From Lumbricus terrestris (lineage: Eukaryota; Annelida; Clitellata; Crassiclitellata; Lumbricidae), in NCBI GenBank assembly GCA_949752735.1, contig OX457044.1:12697294-12761293 (forward strand): a DNA stretch of 64,000 nt, given 5' to 3'. Numbering within the stretch: position 1 is the first letter of the stretch; every line of letters starts with the position of its first letter. Position numbers and translations under genes: made by a program. A model generated the notes under the pieces. It made no database searches. It had not been told where the DNA came from and worked only from the letters and a program-made list of their open reading frames with translations. Below are positions 22,200 to 33,616 of this stretch, in pieces.

Positions 22200-22375
22200 C
22201 AAATGGTACCTTCTTCAGTCTGCCTATCAACAGACATCAGGTCAATGGCCGCAATGACAGTCTTTGTCAGAGACACATTTGGAAGAGGATCAGAGTTGAA
22301 TGCAAGGCTGTACACAACAGGTTCATTGGCTATGCTGAAGAGCAGAGTGTTGCCGTCAGGACTCCAACATGCATT
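22200..22375 (-). CDS. AAAS: Aladin exon with WD motif WSPDGNTLLF
   Basis: 176-bp internal exon. The acceptor is TATTTAATAG, ending at 22376, and the donor is GTAAGG from 22199. It starts in phase 0 (Asn after Gln of exon 23719-23779) and ends with TG, completed by C of exon 10644-10711. It reads NACWSPDGNTLLFSIANEPV, then VYSLAFNSDPLPNVSLTKT and VIAAIDL, matching human [25 protein letters not shown]...ATIVADL. One propeller blade. Confidence 0.94.
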
Positions 22376-22529
22376 CTATTAAATATAAAAGATTCAGTGG
22401 ACAATTCATCTAATATATCTGCAAAATCTCAATTTAAGTATGCATGTAGAATGCATAAATACACACAGAAACACGACTCTTTAAAGGGCACCATTGAGAG
22501 ACTGATAATGCTCGAGTTGATGGATAGAA

Positions 22530-22973
22530 TAACAGAAAATTGAGCATGTATGCATCGCCAGTATGGTGGGGGCTCACTACGGCGGAAGACAGACACAGAA
22601 TGGAGCGATTGTTGCGTCGTACACGGCAAATGGGATATCTGCCCGCGGACACTGCCAGTGCGGTGGTAAGGGCAGCTAAGGCCGACATTGACCTCTTTCG
22701 CTCAGTCAGGCGACTCACGTTCCTCTTTCCCCCATTGGCTCGACGCTGCTACAACCTTCGATAATGACCACACGATTTCTCGCTGACAGTAAAGCACGAC
22801 CGCAATTTTATCGCACGTATATTATATCGACATGAAGAAGAATCCTCCTCCCTAATCTTTATAGGTCTACATAACAGAATGACCATTACTAAAGATGCCC
22901 TTTTCAATACTCTTTTTTTCTATCTCTTTATGTACCCATGTCCAGTGTGCCACTTGGTTTTATCATTAAACAA

Positions 22974-22975
<2 letters not shown>
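22530..22975 (+). mobile_element. Third-family LINE fragment
   Basis: Reads MYASPVWWGLTTAEDRHRME, then RLLRRTRQMGYLPADTASAV and ARRCYNLR with stop, the RT C-terminus of the family at 12085 and 56740. It ends close to an AT microsatellite (22973-22999). The reading frame is uninterrupted to the stop. Confidence 0.8.
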
Positions 22976-23002
<27 letters not shown>

Positions 23003-23006
<4 letters not shown>

Positions 23007-23700
23007 GGTGATTCATAAAAAAAATTTACCCTACATATTTTACTGTAACTCCACCAAATGACAGGTCATGTCAACGAAATTTTAAGTGAAAATAGAGGAG
23101 TTATTTCTTAACATTAAGAGAGTTAAAATTTATGTTCGAATTGACCGCCTTGGGGAGTTAAGCATGCGTAAAGACGCGTACGCCACTGTTTGACTGATTC
23201 ATTAATGATGCACTGATCCATTTCGTCGCATGCTTCCATAATTCAACGGCACAACTCGCTGACATCACATATTCCAGATCTGTTGACCTTTTATCGCATA
23301 CCACTCCATATCTTATAGTCTACTTTACAGGGATGTTGTGTGGCAACAAATTAGGCGGGATGAAATCAGGTGTTTCAGCTTTCGGTAACACAACAGTCAC
23401 TCGCGCTCTGTGCACAGCAGCGCTACCCTGCAGGAAGATGAAAAATACTCCAGAATGTTGCGGATGTCTGGTACAAGGCCCGTCATTAGTAGAGCATCTC
23501 TGTAATAATTGTCCATTAACTTTAACACCGGGTTCGATGAAATGGATATGTTCGTACGATCAAGTGCAGATACCATAAGGGATTGCTGAAAGTTGGTCAA
23601 TTCTGCAAAATACGACTTTTTGGAACGCTACTCTTCATGACCGAATAGAAGTAAAGACATTTAAACTGCTCTGCCGAGTTGAATTGAACTTAAAATAAGG
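23003..23700 (-). mobile_element. Mariner-type element, broken, one end present
   Basis: A terminus cacggtgattcataaaaaaa sits at 23005 after TA. The minus strand then encodes transposase pieces in shifting frames (VLKLMDNYYRDALLMTGLVP, ETPDFIPPNL and a degenerate catalytic block). The 5' end and other inverted repeat are missing before the aladin exon at 23719. Inactive. Confidence 0.75.
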
Positions 23701-23718
23701 AATTTTAAGTCGACTGAC

Positions 23719-23779
23719 CTGACATCGCCCTAACAGCTTCGTCCACTTCTGGGAAGACCAAGTCATGCATTCCCAAACT
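23719..23779 (-). CDS. AAAS: Aladin exon, short, between two WD blades
   Basis: 61-bp internal exon. The acceptor is GCATTTTTTAG, ending at 23780, and the donor is GTCAGT from 23718. The first base A completes an Arg codon begun by AG of exon 24139-24263; it ends in phase 0. It reads VWECMTWSSQKWTKLLGRCQ, matching human [20 protein letters not shown] closely, with the three Trp conserved. Confidence 0.94.
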
Positions 23780-23864
23780 CTAAAAAATGCAGAAAAACAA
23801 TATTATTTTATGTGCACAAACAATGTTCATACACGAAGAGTTGTCTGAAGAGTTTATTTCTATT

Positions 23865-23955
23865 CAGTTGGAGTTTTTTAGAATGATTAATCATCAGGAA
23901 TTATATTATAAGAAAAACAGTGTGGCTTACTTTTTATTGAACCATGGTGTAGATT
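23865..23955. mobile_element. Single terminal repeat of the 4683-6961 mariner family
   Basis: tttttagaatgattaatcat, then gtggcttactttttattgaa and ccatggtgta reproduce the right arm of that family. No partner arm is seen nearby. Confidence 0.65.
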
Positions 23956-24138
23956 GAAATGAATCAATAATCAGTATGGACAAATGTGGTTGCAGACGAG
24001 TAACATACTTACTTACTTGAAGTAGAAGCAGCAGTACTGCAACAGTGCAACCGCTGTTACTATTATCACAAACAGTCATGATACTTCCTCAATAAAATTT
24101 ATTTTAGGAAAGTCATTAATTAAAAATGTAAATCTCAC

Positions 24139-24263
24139 CTGAAAAGAGAAGAAGGACTGGCTGAGAATAGTTTCGATCCATCAGGCGACCAACGCAAGAA
24201 TGTCACACCGCCATCACCAAATCTTCTAATAGGAAAACTGCTATCTAGTGCCACATTCCACAC
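24139..24263 (-). CDS. AAAS: Aladin exon with WD motif WSPDGSKLF
   Basis: 125-bp internal exon. The acceptor is CTGATAG, ending at 24264, and the donor is GTGAGA from 24138. It starts in phase 0 and ends with AG, to be completed as Arg. It reads VWNVALDSSFPIRRFGDG, then GVTFLRWSPDGSKLFSASPS, matching human [38 protein letters not shown]. Confidence 0.95.
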
Positions 24264-25500
24264 CTATCAGCAGTCAACAATATGAAGCATTGAATTATTG
24301 TCATTACTACTATTATTATTTATTAAATCAAGTCAAGTGATTTCAAACTATCACTATTGCAAAATGCAGATTTATAAACTAAACACCCCATCTGCACTAT
24401 CAATCAAATTCAAATAGCAAATCAAATTTAAATTACAGGAAGCAATCATTACGTTCATTGCAGAAACTAAAATATTGAACAGCAATCCACATTCCGACAT
24501 TTCCAAATGTATGTACATGTATGTACATGTATGTATGTATTTACGACAATTTCTATAGCATCGTCGGCAGTAAGCTACTTCTAGGATGATAATTCTGTTA
24601 CGGTAAGATTTGAAGCTATCATCTCAAAAAAAATATTTCATAATCTCATTGCTGAAACGACACGGCTTGAGACTTCAGTAAATGTCTCCTCCAGCGGGCC
24701 ACACATGGTGCACTTAATCTCATCACAGGTCGGTGGCATGTTTGACATATCTGCGGTGTATTCTATTAGCATAAGCACTCTACACAATGATAATACCGGT
24801 ATATAAGCTTAGTTGATTTCTTTGCCGCTGGTCATTGTCAAGTTTCCTTATTACGAAGTAAGCCACTATAGACATTTTCCGCTTTTGTCTATGGGGGGCT
24901 GAGTCATATTAGGGGGTTTAGCTCCCCTCTATGCGCCGCCACTGGTTGACCATAATATAACTCCTCAATCTCCTTTCTACCTCTTTTGGCCTCATGGATC
25001 AACCTCTTAAATGTGACCCAAAATACGTCACATGTCGATTTTGTACCTTTTTATGCAGTCATATGTTACAATGGTTTTGCTTTAAAATACTGTTTACATA
25101 ATGAAATCATCTTTTTTTAACTGAAGTTAAACTCGTTTGATTCTTTCATTAGGTTGGAGTAAGAAACTCGAATAAAAAGTTTAAGAATATTTGAGTCATA
25201 AAAGTCCTGAGAAGTCACAAATGGATTATTATTCTGCAATTTTGCTGGGCAATAAACGAACATCTCATGTTTTCATCTTAATCAAATAACGCAAAGGGCA
25301 TCAAAATCAGGCTACTACTTCGCAACGTATGGCGAATTTATAGCCATCTGCTGAATTGAAGAAGATTCTACATTCTTGACCCCCTCTAGCCTATTTCAGC
25401 TCTAGCGCAATATCTAGGAGGCGACAAGTGATGGACTTCGAGCCCCGGCGCCCCCAATGGCTTCGTTCATTCTTATTGGAAGGCACCAATCCTGTTATCA
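24264..25500. other. Intron with small relics
   Basis: Contains an atgt/acatgtatgt microsatellite at 24508-24540 and one end of a cagtggc-type hAT MITE at about 24885-24939 (gggggctgag...gccgccactg). Near 25011-25045, atgtgaccc/gtcacat motifs suggest another MITE border. No exon is recognised. Confidence 0.4.
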
Positions 25501-25700
25501 GTGGTACTTCCAGATCTGTCTAGACTCTAGATTACCACCTTCTTTGGAGTGCTGCAGGATTCTGCTTTGGGACCATTGCTTTATGTTATTTATATGTCTG
25601 GCATTGGAACACTGCTAAATTGCAGAAGACCAGTGGTTGTTTTCACCAGCTTTATGCTGATGATGTTCAAGCACAAACCCACTGACAGTCAGTGTTTATT
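25500..25700 (+). mobile_element. L2-like LINE, RT catalytic-region fragment
   Basis: With frame shifts it reads SALGPLLYVIYM, then HQLYADDVQAQTH, the block around the RT active site. Both sides are truncated; it abuts a Helitron-like element. Confidence 0.7.
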
Positions 25701-25705
25701 AAAGT

Positions 25706-26415
25706 ACTAGATGTGTAACCCGGCGTTGCCCGGGAAATTTATGGTTTTAAACACTACTCCACTGTGGTACCCAACGTTGACCGCTTAATTGGTGCGCCAA
25801 CCCTCTAGCCCACCCCGCTTCCTCAAAAAGCCAAACGTAACCCGCCCCTGCGGTGCGCTACGGAAATTATTACTGGGCTTGTATGACGTCATTCGGGCTG
25901 TAGACTCCTTTACTAAAGCTCGATACTGCTACCAAAGCGTTAGCGATTAGATCTGTCTTAAAACGCTAATAACTCGAGTTCTAAAGTGAAATTTAGGGTT
26001 TTAAACACTACTCCACTCTGGTGTCCATCGTTGACTGCTAAATTTCGGGTTTTCGCCAACCCTCCACCCCACCTCACTTCCCCAAAAAGCCAAACTTGAC
26101 CCACCCCTACGGGGCACTACGAAAATTATTACTGGGCGGGTATGACGTCATGCAGTGTAGACTCTTGACTTACGCGCTAGTGTGGTCAATTACTGATGAA
26201 ATCTGTCTCAAAATGCTAATAACTTTTGTTTTGAACTGAATTAAAACCTGAAAATAGTTGCGATGACCATATAATTCGGGTAAGAATCGATTTCAAGAAT
26301 TTTTTTAAACCGACGCTGTTTCATTTCCAAGCCTATTCTGCAGGGGAGAGTCAATTCTGTCAAAAGCGTACAAACAAACAAACATATGGAATTTCTGCCT
26401 TATAATATAGATTAA
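25706..26415 (-). mobile_element. Helitron-like element (copy 3), internal tandem duplication
   Basis: On the minus strand it starts atctatattataaggcaga and ends cccgggcaacgccgggttac, then acatctagt, the same terminal style as copies 1 and 2 (GC hairpin, then CTAG and T). The interior is two diverged copies of a roughly 255-bp unit (25738-25990 and 25991-26245; shared ttttaaacactactccact and aattattactgggc). No protein. Helitron assignment by ends only. Confidence 0.5.
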
Positions 26416-26863
26416 AGTAATATTGGTTGGCTTAGTAACATTATACTAGATGACACCCACTTTAAGACAGTCAAAAAAGAATTTGAAAATGTCAAGAAAT
26501 GCGACGTCATCATCATATGATACATGTAATTGAAGTTAAGTCCTCTCCTCCCTCTGCCTCTCTCTCCTTCAACAAAATGAGATAAATGAGATTGATTTCT
26601 ACAGCAGTTTGTAGGTACAGCCATTCTGCAAATATGCATTTGATACTCGCTTAAAATGCGTACTTTGATGCAGGGTGTAGTACTGCATGCTTAAAATGAG
26701 CAGAGGCATCGTTTTGGGCAGTCATAAAATATATAAAAAAATATTTTCCTACCTATCCAGTTTTTAAACTTTATTTTTACTAACATTGTCTGCCAAAGAG
26801 ACTGCTTGGACATAACACATAGAATAAAAATGAAAGCTTTTGCATAAGAAAGAAAGCATGTAC
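26416..26863. other. Intron, nothing recognised
   Basis: Open frames extending out of the neighbouring exon are not supported beyond its donor. Confidence 0.5.
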
Positions 26864-27068
26864 CATAATAGAATTGTCAGTTGGTGAAGCAGATGCCAGC
26901 AATCCTTCTTCTGGACACCAAGCAAGACTGATGACTGGACAATGGCCAGAATGTGACAGCATCTGGACAGCGCTTGACCATAAATGTGTCGCCAATGACA
27001 ATGGATCAATTCGCCAGATCAAAATACAACTTTGACATGCAACTGCCAAAACTGATGAAGAGAGAGGC
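26864..27068 (-). CDS. AAAS: Aladin exon, best-conserved WD region
   Basis: 205-bp internal exon. The acceptor is TTTATGTTTTAG, ending at 27069. The donor is GTACAT from 26863, a weak site, but forced by phase. The first base G completes Lys begun by AA of exon 43259-43429. It reads [20 protein letters not shown], then [13 protein letters not shown] and [10 protein letters not shown], nearly identical to human [20 protein letters not shown]...LSHPGHTPVTSLAW...SASPVD. Two propeller strands sets. Confidence 0.96.
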
Positions 27069-27364
27069 CTAAAACATAAAATGGCACACAGAAAAAGTTA
27101 AAAGAGGGTACAATAGGTGGCAAGAGTGCCAAATACAAACTCTTAATGAATTCCAAATGCAATGCGTCATAAAAAAACTAATAACTTATGGCTGAGTATC
27201 GCAGAGTACGTCTGATGAGCAAGATGCATTGATCCATTTTTAAAAAATTATTTTTTAAACACCTATTTGCAATCATGTCAGATATCAGTCTGGTAAGCCT
27301 TGGCATAATGAGTTTCTAAAGCCTGCTTAAGACTCTTACCCAAAGTTGCAGATACTGTAGCATC
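27069..27364. other. Intron, nothing recognised
   Basis: About 300 bp between the exon acceptor and the RTE copy. Confidence 0.5.
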
Positions 27365-27507
27365 TGATGGTCACCTGGTCACCTGGTGCCGTCAGCTCTT
27401 GGAGTTCTGGCGACATTCTTGATGTATCCTCTCCAGTGTCTCCTCTCTCTTGTCGCCTCTCTCAGCTCCTCCAGGCTCATGCCAGACTTTTGCTGTACCT
27501 CATCCAA

Positions 27508-28266
27508 CTATCTCTTCCTCGGTCTTCCACGTCTCCTCCTTCCTTCACCGCATGCCATCATCAGCTCCTTTTCCAAACTGTTAGATCTCATCACATGGCC
27601 GAAGTAGCTCAATTTCCTCCAAATTGCTGTTTGCTGCAGTGTCTCCTCTCTCTCTATTCCGAGCTCCCTGTGCACCGATTCGTTAGTTCTCTTCTCCGTC
27701 CATGAAATTCTTAGCATCTTTCTCCAAATCCACATCTCACACGCGTTGATTTTCTTTTCCATATCCCGTGTCTTTGTCCATGTCTCGCATCCATATAGGA
27801 CCACTGGGAAGATCAGTGCTCTTACCCGTCTTTTCTTTGTTTCCCTGCTCACGTATTTATCCTTCCAAATCCTTCCCAGATCGTTCATTGCCGTTTTTCC
27901 CATTGTTACCCTCCGCCTTATTTCCATATCACTTCTTCCCTCCTTCTCTAACATAGATCCCAGGAATGTGAAGCTCGATATTACCTCTATCGTTTCTCCA
28001 TCCACCTCAAAGTTTTCCCATGTTGAAGTTGTCATAACCTTTGTTTTCTTTACATTGAAGTATAGTCCTGCCGTTTCGCTTTCCTTCCTGACTCTTCTTA
28101 TTAAGTCGGCCAGGTCGTTCCTCTTCCCCGCCAATAATGTCGTATCATCAGCGTACCTCAAATTATTAAGTATTTTCCCCGCTATCCTTACCCCCTCTGT
28201 TGCCTCCTCCAATCCAGCCCTCCTCATAATTCTCTCGGCATACAGATTGAACAGGAAAGAGGCCAT
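27508..28266 (-). pseudogene. RTE-like RT, C-terminal half
   Basis: 252 open codons from the palm (YADDT at about residue 39) through the thumb and the post-RT region. Its ATG is fortuitous; the true N-terminal half lies inverted next door. A stop after RRRRGRPRKR precedes the expected W, and the frame then resumes to about 27380. Confidence 0.85.
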
Positions 28267-29079
28267 TGAGGTGGCAATGGAAAGGAGAGAAGCAAAGAAG
28301 GAAGGGAACAGGGATAGGGTAAAAACATTGAATAAGGCCTTCCAAAGGAAGGCAAGGGAGGATAAGGAAAACCATCTTAAGGAAATGTGCAGGGAGATGG
28401 AGGAAGAAGGGAAGAAAGGAAGAACTAAAGAACTGTTTGCAAAGATAAAGGAAATAACGAAGACAGCAGGCCATATAGAATGGGCTCACTCAAGACGAAG
28501 GATGGGAAGATAATAGGAGATGAGGAGGAGATGAAGGAAAGGTGGAGAGAGTATACGGAAGAGCTGTACAAGGAGGACGAACGTGTCGAGAAGGAAAACA
28601 TCAAAATAGAGGAAGTTGAAAACGAACCAGATATATTGGAGGCAGAGGTGAAGTGGGCGATAAAACAGCTCAAGGACAACAAAGCGCCAGGACATGACGG
28701 AATACCTATAGAACTGGTAAAAGCAGGAGATGAAGCAGTGGTGAGGACTATTACAAAACTATGCAATCAAATCTGGAGAACTGGGGAGTGGCCGGAGGAC
28801 TGGAAAAGGTCAGTGTTCATACCAATATTCAAGAAAGAAGATGCGAGAGAGTGTGGAAATTATCGAACGATAGTGATGATATCGCACACGAGCAAAATAC
28901 TCCTCAAAATAATCCACAAAAGAATGGAGAAGACAATTGAAAGAGAATTACCAGCCAACCAAGCGGGATTCAGGAAGGCACGAGGAACGCGCGATCACAT
29001 CGCCAATATAAGGTGGATTATGGAGAGACAGAGGGAGTACGGGCAAGAGGTAGTCGCAGTAATAATCATCTGGCTTTAT
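28264..29079 (+). pseudogene. RTE-like RT, N-terminal half, inverted
   Basis: Two overlapping open frames joined by a frame change near 28490: a basic linker (AKKEGNRDRVKTLNKAFQRK), then the RT fingers region with the conserved NKAPGHDGIP motif. It ends after RQREYGQEVV, before the first catalytic Asp block. Confidence 0.85.
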
Positions 29080-29099
29080 TCAGAAAGGTGCTCAGATAA

Positions 29100-29342
29100 G
29101 GGAAGGCCTTTAAGCTCATATGTCTTGACATGGAGGATGGGAATATTGTAATTGATCACATCGAATGTCGAATATGTCCATCAGTAACCTATTCAGTCTT
29201 GCCACAGTCCTTTGGCATATCAGGTATGCACCTCAACTGGTTTGTTTCATACCTCTCTAATCTTGTGCGCATTAGTTCTCTAGTGTCATCACTGAGTGTA
29301 CTGTTCTTTTTCGTGTTCCTTGTGGAACACTACCAAGAAGCA
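29100..29342 (+). mobile_element. L2-like RT fragment
   Basis: Reads FGISGMHLNWFVSYLSNLVR and ISSLVSS, the region before the GVPQGSVLGP block, in one frame. The hAT element at 29351 interrupts what follows. Confidence 0.6.
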
Positions 29343-29834
29343 AAGAACAGCAGTGGCATAGCTAGGATATTTGGCGCCCAGGGACGAACTACGAAATTGG
29401 CGCCCACCCTGTTTGATCTGTTCACATTGCTTTAGGACCTACTGTCTGTACTCTTTAGATTAAGTTTAGAACGAACTCCCAAATGACCTCTGCCGGTTTC
29501 CTCATCTAATTCTATCATGCCTGTCAATTTCACCTCATTCACTTACACTCATTTCTGCTACTTACTTGCCAGTTGCCACTTAGTTGAACTCTCGACTGAA
29601 AATCCGAGCTCTTCAACCGATCATAATTATCATGATTCTAGTCATGCCCCTTCATCACCAACACACTACGATCATTAGGGTAGAGGGATGGGGAAACACC
29701 TCTTTAAATGTTTTTTCTTCTAATTTACATTTCGAGCGTGAAATTATTTTAAGATCTAGTGGTGTATATCCTAAATACAGTACTACTGTGTTTGATAAAA
29801 TTCCAAAAGGATTACATTAAAAGATAATTAAATA

Positions 29835-31327
29835 CAAGGTGCTCAAAGAAGAGTTTTGCCCCGCACCTGGGACAAAACGCCCCTTGTCGCCCATTTGTAT
29901 TTTCTGATAACCTTTGTGACTTCTAAGGTCTAACAGCTCTTTAAAGAGGTACAGTGCTCTATTTGACACTGAAGGCATTTAGAACTCACTCTCTACTCTT
30001 TTCAACACAAGAAAAATGAAATTGAACAAATTCTACACAGGGTGAGGGACAAAAGGCGTTTTTTTCCGTTTTGGGTCTGCCTGTGATATTGCCTATGTAA
30101 TAAAAAATTTAGATACTAAAGTCACATTTATATTGTGTACAGTAGTAGTGTTTTCAACCTATATATGTGAGGTGCTCCATCATTACCAGGCACATGTCTA
30201 TCCACCTTCGTCAAAGCGTCATTGACACATATTAGCGACTATATAATCTGTCAATTATAGAATCCCAGCAGCCAGCATGCCAAAATCAGCATCTTGGCCA
30301 TAGCTTGCAACATTCTCCACACTCGTCTGAATCATTTCATCCCTCGAAAAAAAATTAATCGCTATGGCAATCGGAGCCTTTCGTAACTGTAGAAAACAAT
30401 ACCATCGACTTACTTCTAAATTCATACGCAAAAACGCCCATGATAATTTCGACTTCAATGCATCGGGCTTCTTTTGACTTCCAAAAATTGAGAGATTATT
30501 TACCTGTGAAAAGTAATTTTCTCCAAAAGTGCTAGGGCCTACCAGCAGGTCTTTAAATCCCAACGTCACCTCCTGATCTCCATAATACAAACTGCGCATG
30601 CCTGACCTAGCCTGACCTAAATACTGTCCAATGACACATTGGAATTTCAATCACGTGACTATGGACCCAGGTAAGGTTGTGTACGATAATCGACCTATCG
30701 GGGCTGTTGGAAATCCTGTTAGGATTGCTTGGTTTTTGAAAAACAAGGCCAGGATTTAGTAAATCTAAAAATAGACATGCTGACCTTTCTGTGCATGTAT
30801 TATAAGTGGCATAATATCGCTAGATCGCAACAGTAGAAAGCGATCTATCTGCATTAAAAATGGCCCTTTTCGTCATTATCGTTTCGGTACCTTGTACAAA
30901 AACATGATTTAGGCACATTAAAACGCAAAAATTTTCATTCAAATAAGTTTGTATGAGAAATTAATGATTTTACTACACGAATTTGACTCAAAGTCAAAAT
31001 ACGCAATTTTTACCCTGCCGGTCATTTTTGGCCGTTATCTCAAAATTGTATTTAGCGACATCCGCCTGATATCCTAGATCAGCTCACATATTTGTATAAA
31101 TGGTTATGCCTGGCATTTTGGTAACATTAATGCAGACTCTTAGAAGGAAGCATGGAAAACGAATTTTATTGAAAACAAATATAACCAAACCATAAAAACA
31201 CAAATCGCTGACGATTATCTCAATAGAGCACATCTAAAGGACCTCAGAACAGTGCAATTGCTCACTACATATCACGGAGGGGAAAGGGAGGAGGGTGTTT
31301 TGCCCCGAAAATTTGTTTAGCACCCTG
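29835..31327. mobile_element. TA-flanked inverted-repeat element
   Basis: TA at 29833-29834 and 31328-31329. The left end is caaggtgctcaaagaagagt plus tttgccccg; the right end is cggggcaaaa...tttagcaccctg. It is 1.5 kb long. A 131-codon minus-strand ORF (30255-30650) has no transposase motifs I recognise. Internal fragments resembling a cacata-type MITE end are at 31055-31095. A mariner-like non-autonomous element is likely. Confidence 0.7.
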
Positions 31328-32529
31328 TACCCTACTGATTACCACTGCTGCACCTTGCTGTCTCCTCAGTTTCACCTCCCAGGATTTTAACTTGGCATCG
31401 AAATGAGTAGTACAGCTTGACTCTTGCGGGCTTGATTTGATATTGCGCTGGTGGGGAATCTATGTGGCTTAAATATTTTAAAAATGTACAGGTAAATGCC
31501 CCGGTAACTTTAAAATGTAAAATAATAGCATTGGAAAATCGTTCTATTTAATAAATATAGTGAAATAATAGTGAAATAAATTAGAGAAAGAATAATTATC
31601 TGTAAGTAAAACATTTTCAAAATTTGCATTTAGACCTTTAACAATACGACATGATACGGTTTTAAGCAAACAGCACAACGAAATAATATTAAAATAAAAA
31701 CTATATAATTATGTAGGGCCTTATCATTCTAAATTTATTAATGTTGTATCATGCATCATATATAATAGCACACAAGTCTACCTGCTGTCGATGAAAGAAT
31801 AAAAATTTAATAAGTATACATACCGGAAGTTGGATATTTTGTACTAAATTATAACGTAAAATTAATAAATTTATTATTTAAAATTAAATAGTAGACCTAA
31901 TTATTTGCATTCAAACAAAATAACAGCACAAGACAGCACATAGTGTTATTTGTTAATTTTATCTAATTCTGCTTCAGAATTTAAATCCAAGGTAAATGTG
32001 GTGTCTGCCTCTATGAATGCCCTCTTGAAAGACCGCTTGTACTGTTGACCTCTTAACCCAGTGAAATAGACAAATATCCATCTGGGACCCCCTGCAATCA
32101 GGCATCAGTTTCAGAGACAAGAGCCAAGCCAGACTAATCTACTAGCAGCCCACAGATGGAAAGATACTAACTCTACCCAGTAACCCCAACCCTCCTTCTA
32201 TTCGGCCATCGGGCAGACGGGGCAATGGATGCAGCCGAATCCAGATAATTATTCGTTCTGGCCCAAGATTCCTTCACAACCATGTTGACCGCACGAGCTT
32301 GTACTGCGTGGATCATTAACTGTGGTGGGGAATTTCTGAGTGGAAATATCTTGGGTGCAGTCAGACTGTATCTGGCCTAACAAACCTGCGTTGTGGCTTG
32401 GTCATTTACAATGAGTATGGGGCGCCTGCTGGTGCTCAATGGGGCGCCAAAATCATGCCTGGAAAACGGGTTGTAATTGATATGAATCTTACTAGATGTT
32501 TTGGAGCACCAAAATTGAATCTTACAAAT
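31328..32529. other. Interior of the 29351-33616 element, nothing recognised
   Basis: AT-rich, with gcgcc motifs echoing the element ends around 32410-32450. No protein-coding signal. Confidence 0.4.
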
Positions 32530-33496
32530 TCATCTATATCTATAAGAAAGGACTTGGCTATGTATGTGGGTATGTATGTGACTTTGTCCAGAATGCACGC
32601 TCACAGTTTTTGAGCTTTTCACTCCAAACCTTCACTACTGTGTAGGTCTCGGTACGAGACGCAAAGGCGAGGGGTTGGCGATTCTCTACCACCATGGGGG
32701 CCAGGGTGGGGGCGAAACCCCCAATTTTTTCCCCAAAAAACGCAGCTATTGATTTGAATTTTTTTCCCTAGATAGAGGTCCATCAGAACCCCCCGGATCA
32801 GTGGTTGGCAAATCTCTACCACCAGGGGCCAAGGGTGCGGGGGGTCGAAAACACTAATTTTCGCTATAAATTTTCAATCGCTTGCAACGTATAAAAGCAG
32901 TCATTTTCACCGTTTTAAAGGTGTCTAAGGTTAGCTCTTTTGCAAATACGGATTTCACGGGTCGCTTACCGGAAGAGGCGGGATGAGGGAGGGTGGGATG
33001 GTATGGGGGGTGGAGGGGTGGGTATGGAGCTGGGGGTTGGCGGGGTGGGCTTCGAGGGGTGGGGTGGAGGTTGAGGGGTGGGATGGGGATGAGGGGTGGG
33101 GGTGGGATGGCCTGGGGGGGTCGAAGGGTGGGGTTTGGGGTGGGGGTGGGTGGGGGTGTGGAGGTTTGGGATGGAGGGGCGATGGAGTAGGGGTGGGGGT
33201 GGGAGGGTTGGGGTGGAGGGGTGGGATGAGGTGGGATGGGGGTGGAGGGGTGGGTGGGGTGAGGTGGGATGGGGGTGGGATGAGGTGGGATGGGGGTGGG
33301 GTGGATGGCGTGGGGGTGGGGTGGGATGGGGTGGGAGGGGTTGGGGTGGAGGGGTGGGGTGGATGTGGAAACTTTCGTCAAACCCAAATTTATCGGGTCG
33401 TGTACCGGTAGGGGTCGGAGTGTGGTAGGCTGGGGTTGTGGCCGTAGCGGATGGAATCCTAAATTTTCCGGGCAACGCCGGGTACCCCAGCTAGTA
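32530..33496 (+). mobile_element. Helitron-like element with G-rich array (copy 2)
   Basis: Starts near tctatatctataagaaagga and ends tccgggcaacgccgggtacc, then ccagctagt. It shares tataaaagcag, aggtgtctaaggttagc and gatttcacgggtcgc with copy 1. About 400 bp (32975-33365) are ggggtggg-type repeats, dense in G runs. It lies inside the hAT at 29351-33616. Long open frames across the G-rich array are compositional artefacts. Confidence 0.5.
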
Positions 33497-33616
33497 TGGG
33501 ATAAATTAGCTAAAAGACAAGTGTAAAATTGTTACTTTTGGCCCTCATTTTGGTGTCCCCTTCCCTCGGTGCCCGGGGACACGTATCCCTCATGCCCTCC
33601 CCTAGCTATACCTCTG

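Larger units (their letters stand above)
27365..29100. mobile_element. RTE-like LINE with 5' inversion
   Basis: Two halves of one RT gene face each other. 28263 down to 27365 (minus) holds the catalytic C-terminal half and 3' end: LFNLYAERIMRRAGLEEA, LRYADDTTLLAGKRNDLADL, YGCETWTKTRDMEKKI, RRRRGRPRKR. 28264-29070 (plus) holds the N-terminal half: EVKWAIKQLKDNKAPGHDGI, PIELVKAGDEAV, SVFIPIFKKEDARECGNYRT, AGFRKARGTRDHIANIRWI. The RT segment between them is absent. This is the layout expected from twin priming. Confidence 0.88.
29351..33616. mobile_element. hAT-type element, 4.3 kb, nested
   Basis: The left end cagtggcatagctagg and the right end cctagctatacctctg are inverted copies. The flanking octamers aagaacag (29343-29350) and cagaacag (33617-33624) match at 7 of 8. 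The inner ends share ggcgccc and gggcg motifs. No transposase is recognised. The interior carries a TA-flanked inverted-repeat element and a Helitron-like copy. Confidence 0.75.
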
